A DNA stretch of 5,015 nucleotides from NCBI GenBank assembly GCA_030146875.1, contig JASLAX010000049.1:1-5015 (forward strand), in the 5' to 3' direction. Below the pieces are notes generated by a model, which was given only the letters and a program-made list of their open reading frames with translations, was not told where the DNA came from and did no database searches. The position numbers and the translations under genes were made by a program. Shown one piece after another: positions 1 to 4,314 of this stretch (position 1 is the stretch's first letter; each line of letters begins with the position of its first letter). The stretch is from Longimicrobiaceae bacterium. Its GTDB lineage: Bacteria > Gemmatimonadota > Gemmatimonadetes > Longimicrobiales > Longimicrobiaceae.

Positions 1-1
1 C

Positions 2-253
2 CTCGACCAATGGTGTGCGCTGGCCCACGCGAGCGGGATCCCGGCGCTGGCGACCTTCGCCCGCAGCCTGTGCCGGCACGAGAAAGGGATCCTGAACCAC
101 TGCCGCTATCCGATCCACACCGGCCGCCTGGAAGGGATCAACAACAAGATCAAGGTCATCAAGCGCCAGGCGTACGGCTTCCGCGACGACGCCTACTTCA
201 TCCTGAAGATCAAGGGTGCCTTCCCAGGCACGCTGCAACCAAATCCGCGATGA
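2..253 (+). CDS. ISL3-family-like DDE transposase, C-terminal fragment (5' end outside window)
   Basis: Only the last 83 codons are present; the reading frame is already open at base 2. The segment HTGRLEGINNKIKVIKRQAY at fragment residues 39-58, followed by GFRDDAYFILKIKGAFPG, is the conserved C-terminal block of ISL3 family transposases. In that family the Glu of the GxxEGxNNxIK motif (here E44 of the fragment) completes the DDE catalytic triad that cuts and joins transposon ends. The first two acidic residues would lie upstream of the window. The protein ends shortly after the block, as expected for a full-length family member, so I see no truncation at this end. Functionality cannot be judged from this fragment. 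Confidence 0.85.
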   Translation, partial: LDQWCALAHASGIPALATFARSLCRHEKGILNHCRYPIHTGRLEGINNKIKVIKRQAYGFRDDAYFILKIKGAFPGTLQPNPR

Positions 254-256
254 ACC
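235..256. repeat. Candidate right terminal inverted repeat of the insertion sequence
   Basis: Read inward from position 256 on the minus strand the sequence begins GGTTCATCGCGGATTTGG. ISL3-type elements usually have imperfect terminal repeats that start with GG, and this position overlaps the transposase stop codon, where such an end is expected. The matching left repeat is not in the window, so the assignment rests on position and the GG start only. Confidence 0.35.
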
Positions 257-281
257 TTTTTTGTTCTGGTCGCTGAAGCTT

Positions 282-1208
282 TCAGACCCGCCGCGCGTCA
301 GGAATCAGCGACTTGTGGATCCCCAGGGCGGCGCGGATGCCCTCGGAGGCGGCGCGCATGGCCAGGCGCGAGCCGGGGACGATGTCGCCGGCCGCGTACA
401 CGCCGGGGACGGTGGTCTGGAACTCCCTGTCCACGCTCAGGATCCCCTCCATCTCCTGGTCCTCCTCCAGCGCGCACCCCAGGTCCGCCGCCAGGGTGGA
501 CCCCGGGCCGCTGGCGACGTGGAAGAAGATGGAGTCCAGCGCCAGCCGCTCTCCGCCGTGGAAGATCACCCCGGTGACCATCCCGTCCTGGTGCTCGATG
601 CTCTCGATCACGTCGCTGCGCTCCGCGATGCCGAAACGGTCCAGCGCCGCGCGTGCGTCGGCGGGCAGGTCGGGCTCGTGGCCGTGGGTCAGCACGGTGA
701 GCTTGTCCGTCCAGGTGAGCATGTACAGGCAGAACTTGGCGATCCCCTTGCCCCACCCGAAGACGCCGACGCGCAGGTCGTTGACCGTGGGCCCGTCGCA
801 GTCCGGGCAGTGCCAGACGCTCCTCCCGTAGCACTCCTGCAGCCCGGGGATCTCGGGGACGATGTCCTTCAGCCCCGTGCAGAGCAGCACCCGCCGCGCG
901 CGCACCTCGCGGTCGTCGGAGAGCACGACGCGGAAGTCGTCGCACTCGCCGTCGATGCGCTCCACGGTGGCGGCCTCGAACACGGCGCCGGCGTCCATCG
1001 CCTGCGCCCGCCCGCGGCGGCGCAGCTCCAGCGGCGGGACGTCCGGCAGGCCCAGGTAGCCGTGCACCCCCCAGGTGGGGGCGTTGCGCGGGTCGCCCGA
1101 GTCGAAGACCCGCACCGTGCGGCGGTACCGCGCCAGCCACAGCGCCGCGGCCAGCCCGGCTGGGCCCCCTCCCACCACCACCACGTCCAGCTTCTCTTCG
1201 TCTGCCAA
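282..1208 (-). CDS. Thioredoxin-reductase-like FAD-dependent oxidoreductase with CPDC redox motif
   Basis: A 308-residue cytosolic flavoprotein of the low-molecular-weight thioredoxin reductase fold. The N-terminal FAD dinucleotide motif is VVVVGGGPAGLAAALWLAR (residues 9-27). A redox-active Cys pair lies in WHCPDCDG (C134, C137), matching the CATCDG motif of TrxR. The second FAD motif TTVPGVYAAGDIVPG lies at 265-279. Length fits the family (about 300-320). The nucleotide domain carries VGVFGWGKGIAKF (147-159) in place of the usual GGGxSA, and the HRRxxxR segment that binds the NADP 2'-phosphate in classical TrxR is absent (THGHEPDL at 174-181). It may therefore be a TrxR-like dithiol/disulfide oxidoreductase with another electron partner, as in the GliT/HlmI group, and not a true NADPH thioredoxin reductase. 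The TTG start is forced: an in-frame stop lies 10 codons upstream with no ATG or GTG between, and AGGAG lies 6 nt before the TTG. It is divergent from the HAD gene and convergent with the insertion sequence. Confidence 0.9.
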   Translation of the reverse strand: MADEEKLDVVVVGGGPAGLAAALWLARYRRTVRVFDSGDPRNAPTWGVHGYLGLPDVPPLELRRRGRAQAMDAGAVFEAATVERIDGECDDFRVVLSDDREVRARRVLLCTGLKDIVPEIPGLQECYGRSVWHCPDCDGPTVNDLRVGVFGWGKGIAKFCLYMLTWTDKLTVLTHGHEPDLPADARAALDRFGIAERSDVIESIEHQDGMVTGVIFHGGERLALDSIFFHVASGPGSTLAADLGCALEEDQEMEGILSVDREFQTTVPGVYAAGDIVPGSRLAMRAASEGIRAALGIHKSLIPDARRV

Positions 1209-1355
1209 TTCGGTCTCCTGATGGGTCGTGCCGTGTCACGCGAGGCGCGGTGCCGGGTGCAAGGCCCGCGCCCTGGCGGCCCGGGTGCGGACCCTGCATC
1301 ATCCCCGTGGCCGGCGCGCGGCGCGCGGGGCGCCGGCGCGGCGGAACGGGGGAGC
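1209..1355. promoter_or_regulatory. Divergent intergenic region, expected to hold promoters for both flanking operons
   Basis: The oxidoreductase and HAD genes start outward from this 147-bp gap, so both promoters must lie here or nearby. I see no convincing -35/-10 pair on either strand. A GC-only inverted repeat (CCGGCGC at 1311-1317, GCGCCGG at 1330-1336) lies 20 bp before the HAD start. In such GC-rich DNA it could be chance, though in mRNA it could partly mask the translation start. Confidence 0.35.
1215..1219 (-). promoter_or_regulatory. Ribosome binding site that fixes the TTG start of the oxidoreductase
   Basis: On the minus strand this reads AGGAG, six nucleotides before the TTG at 1208-1206. 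The in-frame stop TGA at 1238-1236 leaves no ATG or GTG alternative, so the site supports initiation at TTG. Confidence 0.75.
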
Positions 1356-2030
1356 GTGATCCGGGCGATCGTCTTCGACTTCGACGGGCTGATCTTCGAC
1401 TCCGAGCTGCCGGAGTACGAGACGTACCGCGCGCTCTTCGCCGAGCACGGCGCCGACCTGCCCATGGAGGTGTGGGGGCGGTGCGTGGGCCGCGACGCGG
1501 ACTTCTGGGACCCGATGGCGTACCTGGAGGAGTGCATCGGCCAGCCCGTGGACCGGGAGGCGCTCCGCGCGCGGCGGCGCACCACGTACCTGGCCACGAT
1601 CGCCGGCCAGGGGCCGCTTCCCGGGGTGGCCGAGGCGCTGGACGCCGCCCACGCGATGGGGCTGGGGCTGGCGGTGGCGTCCTCCTCGCCCCGCGCGTGG
1701 GTGGAGCCGCACCTGGAGCGGCTTGGGCTGCTGCCCCGCTTCGACGCCGTGCTCACGCGCGACGACGTGCGGCGCGCCAAGCCGGACCCGGAGCTGTACC
1801 TGCTGGCCGCCGAGCGCCTGGGGGTCGAGCCGCGGCACGCGGTGGCGGTGGAGGACTCGCCCAACGGGGCGCTGGCGGCGAGGCGCGCCGGCATGCGCGT
1901 GGTGCTGGTGCCCAACGCCGTGACCCGCGCGCTGCCGCTGCTCTGCGAGGTGGACGAGCGGCTGGAGACGCTGGACCGCGTGGACCTGGCGGAGCTCGTC
2001 GGCAGGCTGGCGGCGCGCGCCGCGGAGTAG
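1356..2030 (+). CDS. HAD superfamily hydrolase, subfamily IA (beta-phosphoglucomutase/phosphatase-like)
   Basis: A 224-residue cytosolic protein with all four HAD motifs. Motif I is VFDFDGLIFDSE (nucleophile D8, acid/base D10, and the DSE typical of subfamily IA). A helical cap spans about residues 16-88. Motif II is VASSSPRAW (Ser near 109-110), motif III is the Lys of RRAKPDPELY (K142), and motif IV is VAVEDSPNGALAARRAGM with E166 and D167 as Mg ligands. Such enzymes dephosphorylate small phosphorylated metabolites (sugar phosphates, phosphoglycolate) or act as beta-phosphoglucomutases; the true substrate cannot be read from sequence. The start is taken as GTG at 1356, giving the family-typical MIRAIVFDFDG. 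The purine-rich GGGGGAG just before it is closer than usual, so initiation may be weak. The same frame is open far upstream, but that part resembles nothing and is antisense to the oxidoreductase. It is probably co-transcribed with the peptidase 38 bp downstream. Confidence 0.9.
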   Translation: MIRAIVFDFDGLIFDSELPEYETYRALFAEHGADLPMEVWGRCVGRDADFWDPMAYLEECIGQPVDREALRARRRTTYLATIAGQGPLPGVAEALDAAHAMGLGLAVASSSPRAWVEPHLERLGLLPRFDAVLTRDDVRRAKPDPELYLLAAERLGVEPRHAVAVEDSPNGALAARRAGMRVVLVPNAVTRALPLLCEVDERLETLDRVDLAELVGRLAARAAE

Positions 2031-2056
2031 CGCGCGGCGCCGAACTTTCCCTTCCC

Positions 2057-2061
2057 GGAGG
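2057..2061 (+). promoter_or_regulatory. Ribosome binding site that fixes the GTG start of the M28 peptidase
   Basis: GGAGG lies seven nucleotides before the GTG at 2069-2071. The frame is open upstream back into the HAD gene, so this site and the signal peptide right after it are what decide the start. Confidence 0.8.
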
Positions 2062-2068
2062 CATTCCC

Positions 2069-3445
2069 GTGGCACCCAGAACGACGCTCGCGCTGCTCGG
2101 CCTCGCGGTCCTCTCCGCTCCCCTGGGAGCGCAGGCGCGCCCGCCCACCGCCCCGCCCGCGGGGGAGGGCGACCCCCGCATCCCCGCGATCGTCCGCGCG
2201 GTCTCGGCCGCGGAGACGGAGCGCACCGTGCGGGCGCTGGCGGGCTTCGGCACGCGGCACACGCTGAGCGACACCGTGTCGCGCACCCGCGGCATCGGCG
2301 CCTCGCGGCGCTGGCTCTTCCAGCGCTTCACCGAGATCTCGCGCGAGTGCGGCGGGTGCCTGGAGGTGCGCTACGTGGAGGACGTGGTGAAGGGGCGCGA
2401 GGGCTCGCGGATCCCCGTGGACACGCGCGTGGTGAACGTGGTCGCCATCCAGCGCGGGGCCACGGACCCGGGGCGCTACCTGCTGGTGCAGGGGCACTAC
2501 GACTCGCGCGCGTCCGACGCCATGAACGCGACCATCGACGCGCCGGGCGCCAACGACGACGCGTCGGGCGTGGCCGCGGTGGTGGAGGCGGCGCGCGTCC
2601 TCTCCCGGCACCGCTTCGACGCCAGCATCGTCTACGCGGCGCTGGCGGGCGAGGAGCAGGGGCTGAACGGGGGGACGATCCTGGCCGCGCACGCGACCGC
2701 GGCGGGGTGGCGCGTGGGCGGGGTGCTGAACAACGACATCATCGGCAACACGCGCGGGCAGGACGGCGAGACGGAGACCACCACCGCGCGCGTCTTCGCG
2801 CCCGGGATCCCGGTGGACGCGCCCGCGGCGGAGCTGCGGCGCCTCCTCTACTCCGGCGGCGAGCTGGACGTGCCCTCGCGGCAGCTCGCGCGCTACCTGG
2901 TGCGCACGGCGGAGCGCTACGTGCCCACGCTGCGCGTGCAGATGATCTACCGGCTCGACCGCTTCGGGCGCGGCGGCGACCACACCCCCATGTTCAACGC
3001 GGGCTTCCCGGCGGTGCGCATCACCGAGACGCACGAGGACTACACCAAGCAGCACCAGGACGTGCGGGTGGAGAACGGGATCCGCTACGGCGACCTTCCG
3101 GAGCACGTGGACTACCCGTACCTGGCCAAGATGACCGCGCTGAACGCCGCCGCGCTGGCCTCGCTCGCCTCGGCCCCGCCGGCGCCCGACAGCGTCACCG
3201 TGGCCGGGCAGGTCTCCACCAACACCACGCTGCGGTGGAAGCCGGTGGCGGCGCCCGACCTGGCGGGCTACCGCGTGTACTGGCGCGCCCCCACCTCCGC
3301 CACCTGGGACCACTCGCGCTGGGTGGGGAACGTGACGGAGGCCACGCTGGAGAGCATCATCATCGACAACTGGTTCTTCGGCGTGGCCGCCGTGGACCGC
3401 GACGGCAACGAGTCCATCGTCGTCTTCCCCCGTCCCGGCCGGTAG
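2069..3445 (+). CDS. Secreted M28 family zinc aminopeptidase-like protein with C-terminal FnIII-like domain
   Basis: A 458-residue exported di-zinc peptidase. Residues 1-23 form a Sec signal peptide (positive MAPRTT, hydrophobic LALLGLAVLSAPL, cleavage likely after LGAQA). The M28 core carries every expected ligand: H143 and D145 in VQGHYDSR, bridging D163 in PGANDDASG, catalytic E195 and ligand E196 in LAGEEQG, D223 in NNDIIGN and H305 in GGDHTPMFN. Numbering by analogy with the Aeromonas aminopeptidase puts the bridging Asp at D163. A linker rich in Ala/Pro (about 363-373) leads to a fibronectin-III-like module (about 374-456) with the typical pattern TLRWKPV, LAGYRVYWR and FFGVAAVDRDGNES. 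Two close cysteines (C94, C97) could form a disulfide after export. Family members remove N-terminal residues from peptides, so a role in nutrient scavenging outside the cytoplasm is likely. It follows the HAD gene by 38 bp. The frame extends upstream, but the Shine-Dalgarno and signal peptide support GTG at 2069. Confidence 0.93.
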   Translation: MAPRTTLALLGLAVLSAPLGAQARPPTAPPAGEGDPRIPAIVRAVSAAETERTVRALAGFGTRHTLSDTVSRTRGIGASRRWLFQRFTEISRECGGCLEVRYVEDVVKGREGSRIPVDTRVVNVVAIQRGATDPGRYLLVQGHYDSRASDAMNATIDAPGANDDASGVAAVVEAARVLSRHRFDASIVYAALAGEEQGLNGGTILAAHATAAGWRVGGVLNNDIIGNTRGQDGETETTTARVFAPGIPVDAPAAELRRLLYSGGELDVPSRQLARYLVRTAERYVPTLRVQMIYRLDRFGRGGDHTPMFNAGFPAVRITETHEDYTKQHQDVRVENGIRYGDLPEHVDYPYLAKMTALNAAALASLASAPPAPDSVTVAGQVSTNTTLRWKPVAAPDLAGYRVYWRAPTSATWDHSRWVGNVTEATLESIIIDNWFFGVAAVDRDGNESIVVFPRPGR

Positions 3446-3487
3446 GGGCGGACGTCCCGTCCTCGCCCGGCGGGGAGCACGCGCAGG

Positions 3488-3514
3488 GGCCGGCGGACGC
3501 ATCGTCCGCCGGCC
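3488..3514. terminator. GC-rich hairpin, copy 1, downstream of the M28 gene
   Basis: A perfect 12-bp stem, GGCCGGCGGACG (3488-3499) with CGTCCGCCGGCC (3503-3514), and a 3-nt loop CAT. It lies 42 bp after the peptidase stop and probably ends its transcript. No U-run follows (CTCCTCC comes next), so it is not a classical intrinsic terminator. It may instead stabilise the 3' end or act with Rho. The same stem occurs twice more, at 3872 and 4259. Confidence 0.6.
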
Positions 3515-3572
3515 TCCTCCGTCGTCCCGGCGAGGGGGCGACGGCGTTCGCCGCCTCTCTCGGAGGTGAGGG

Positions 3573-3608
3573 TGTGACGGGAGCGGCAAGGAACGCCCGC
3601 TCCGGCCC
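3573..3608 (+). promoter_or_regulatory. Conserved small-hairpin element upstream of peptide gene 1
   Basis: A 36-nt element starting TGTGAC that folds as GGAGCGG (3580-3586) with CCGCTCC (3597-3603) around a 10-nt loop CAAGGAACGC. It matches the element at 3961-3996 at 31 of 36 positions without gaps. The stem pair 3583-3600 is G-C here and A-T in the other copy, which preserves pairing. It lies about 100 bp before the peptide start, so it could be a 5'-leader RNA element, an operator, or part of the promoter (GGAAC in the loop resembles the -35 motif of some ECF sigma factors, but I find no matching -10). Function is unknown. Confidence 0.5.
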
Positions 3609-3702
3609 TCTGCCCCCGGCGTCCCATCCCGCTATTCTTTGAGGTTCCTCACCGCGGCCGCCTGCCGGGCGCCCGCACCTCCCCTCTCCGAAGGACCCAC
3701 CC

Positions 3703-3846
3703 ATGCTCACCGAGCTCACCACCGCCGAAGCCCGCGCCATCACGGGCGGCATCGATCCCGTCGCCGTCATCGTCGAGGGCGTCAAGACCGCCGGCAACAA
3801 CCTGGCCCTCGTGGCCAACGCCGTGATCGGCCTGTTCGGCTTCTGA
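3703..3846 (+). CDS. Double-glycine leader peptide 1 (putative bacteriocin-like or signalling precursor)
   Basis: A 47-residue precursor. The leader MLTELTTAEARAITGG (1-16) fits the double-glycine type used by class II bacteriocins and peptide pheromones: hydrophobic residues spaced before a GG cleavage site, with the usual L-x-x-x-E and I-x-G-G pattern. C39-peptidase ABC exporters normally cut such leaders. The core (17-47) is 31 residues, hydrophobic, free of Cys, slightly acidic (D18, E25, K28), and ends GLFGF. E25, K28, N32 and N39 fall on one side of a possible helix. The Shine-Dalgarno GAAGGA (3690-3695) is 7 nt before the ATG. The paralogue at 4098 shares 14 of 16 leader residues and 13 of 29 aligned core residues. 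No exporter or immunity gene is seen nearby. It could be half of a two-peptide bacteriocin, a signal peptide, or a substrate of unlinked modifying enzymes; the leader call is firmer than the function. Confidence 0.8.
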   Translation: MLTELTTAEARAITGGIDPVAVIVEGVKTAGNNLALVANAVIGLFGF

Positions 3847-3871
3847 TCCGCGGCTCGCCGGGTGTTCAGCG

Positions 3872-3902
3872 GGGGCCGGCGGACGCGACGTCCGCCGGCC
3901 CC
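3872..3902. terminator. GC-rich hairpin, copy 2, between the two peptide genes
   Basis: A perfect 14-bp stem, GGGGCCGGCGGACG (3872-3885) with CGTCCGCCGGCCCC (3889-3902), and a 3-nt loop CGA. It begins 25 bp after the stop of peptide gene 1, so it likely separates the two peptide transcripts or limits read-through. CTCGTCGT follows and there is no U-run. The inner 12 bp are identical to copy 1, while the loop differs. Confidence 0.6.
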
Positions 3903-3960
3903 TCGTCGTACGTCCTCCCTGCGCTTGGCCGGGGAAGGAAGGAAAGGACGAGCGGGCGGA

Positions 3961-3996
3961 TGTGACCGGAACGGCAAGGAACGACCGTTCCGCCCC
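3961..3996 (+). promoter_or_regulatory. Conserved small-hairpin element upstream of peptide gene 2
   Basis: The second copy of the TGTGAC element, with stem CGGAACGG (3967-3974) and CCGTTCCG (3985-3992) around the loop CAAGGAACGA. The stem is 8 bp, one longer than in copy 1 because the outer pair is C-G here and G-G there. Nine of ten loop bases match copy 1. It lies 105 bp before the start of peptide gene 2. Each peptide gene having its own copy suggests each is controlled by its own element. Confidence 0.5.
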
Positions 3997-4085
3997 ACGG
4001 GCCGCTTCCGCTGTCCGGTTTCGCCGGGGTGGGGCGTTCCTCCATGTGCACGGCCGACCGGCCGCCGCTCCTCCCCCCCGAACGC

Positions 4086-4091
4086 GAAGGA
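4086..4091 (+). promoter_or_regulatory. Ribosome binding site that decides the start of peptide gene 2
   Basis: GAAGGA lies six nucleotides before the ATG at 4098. The same GAAGGA stands before peptide gene 1. This favours the 45-residue product over a longer one starting at the in-frame GTG at 4029, whose extra 23 residues have no counterpart in the paralogue. Confidence 0.75.
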
Positions 4092-4097
4092 TCCCCC

Positions 4098-4235
4098 ATG
4101 CTCACCGAGCTCACCACCACAGAGGCCCGCGCCATCCAGGGCGGCGACAGCGTCGGCGAGGCCGTCGTCGAGGGCGCGAAGAGCGCCGCGGCCAACCTGG
4201 CCCGCCTGGCGAACGCCCTGCTCAGCCTGTTCTAG
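4098..4235 (+). CDS. Double-glycine leader peptide 2, paralogue of peptide 1
   Basis: A 45-residue precursor with leader MLTELTTTEARAIQGG (1-16) and a 29-residue core that starts DSVGEAVVEG and ends ALLSLF. Aligned without gaps to peptide 1, the core keeps V24, E25, G26, K28, A30, N33, L34, A35, A38, N39, A40, L44 and F45, and lacks the last two residues (GF). The polar residues E21, E25, K28, R36 and N39 are spaced 3-4 apart (or a multiple), as on one face of an amphipathic helix. It has no Cys and net charge is about -1, which is unlike the strongly cationic cores of many class II bacteriocins. The nearly fixed leader suggests one shared processing exporter, which is not in the window. The diverged core suggests a two-component toxin, a family of signals, or diversifying variants. 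Translation from 4029 is possible but unsupported. Confidence 0.8.
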   Translation: MLTELTTTEARAIQGGDSVGEAVVEGAKSAAANLARLANALLSLF

Positions 4236-4258
4236 GGCCGGGACCGGCCGGAACGGCG

Positions 4259-4294
4259 GAGGGGCCGGCGGACACCCGAGTCCGCCGGCCCCTC
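4259..4294. terminator. GC-rich hairpin, copy 3, between convergent genes
   Basis: A perfect 15-bp stem, GAGGGGCCGGCGGAC (4259-4273) with GTCCGCCGGCCCCTC (4280-4294), and a 6-nt loop ACCCGA. It sits between the stop of peptide gene 2 (4235) and the stop of the minus-strand gene (4315), a position that suits a bidirectional transcription stop. It has no U-run on either side. Confidence 0.65.
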
Positions 4295-4314
4295 GTGCGC
4301 TCTGCGGCCGCCGC

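Larger units (their letters stand above)
1..256 (+). mobile_element. Right end of an ISL3-like insertion sequence (left part outside window)
   Basis: This is the terminal part of an insertion sequence, recognised from the transposase C-terminus it carries. The gene stops at 253 and the element probably ends within a few bases, because the convergent oxidoreductase gene stops at 282. The stretch from about 230 to 282 is clearly richer in A/T than its surroundings and includes a run of six T at 257-262. The exact right boundary (put here at 256) is an inference. The left end and the target duplication lie outside the window, so it cannot be told whether the whole element is intact. Confidence 0.65.
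3488..4294 (+). repeat. Tandemly duplicated module (two copies, period about 386-389 bp) bounded by three hairpins
   Basis: The order hairpin, conserved small-hairpin element, peptide gene occurs twice and is closed by a third hairpin. The stems align at 3488, 3874 and 4263, giving periods of 386 and 389 bp. The internal elements begin at 3573 and 3961 (388 apart) and the peptide starts at 3703 and 4098 (395 apart). Similarity is strong in the hairpins, the 36-nt element, the ribosome binding sites and the leader codons (43 of 48 bases), and weak in the spacers. This pattern fits an old tandem duplication in which only constrained parts stayed alike. Confidence 0.75.

Noticed and set aside
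216..1355. N-terminal extension of the HAD frame by about 380 codons
   Set aside because: It lies antisense to the oxidoreductase and shows no recognisable domain. HAD proteins of this type begin right at the MIRAIVFDFDG segment.
2069..3445. The M28 peptidase as the leader protease of the double-glycine peptides
   Set aside because: Double-glycine leaders are cut by C39 cysteine peptidases. M28 enzymes are exopeptidases, and this one is exported, separated by a terminator-like hairpin, and likely paired with the HAD gene.
3519..3544. Inverted repeat CCGTCG / CGACGG with a 14-nt loop after hairpin 1
   Set aside because: Only 6 bp, not present in the second module, and likely by chance at this base composition.
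869..3589. A 906-codon open frame on the minus strand
   Set aside because: It runs antisense across the HAD and M28 genes, which have complete motif sets. Its product is Arg/Ala/Pro/Gly-rich with no domain, as expected of a GC-rich shadow frame.
3633..3638. TATTCT as a -10 box for peptide gene 1
   Set aside because: There is no -35 match at the right distance, and the second module has no equivalent sequence.
4029..4097. Longer version of peptide 2 starting at GTG 4029
   Set aside because: There is a good ribosome binding site before ATG 4098, and the paralogue aligns from that ATG. The extra residues are not conserved.
3488..4294. CRISPR array
   Set aside because: Repeats are only three, about 387 bp apart, perfectly self-complementary, and separated by coding genes.
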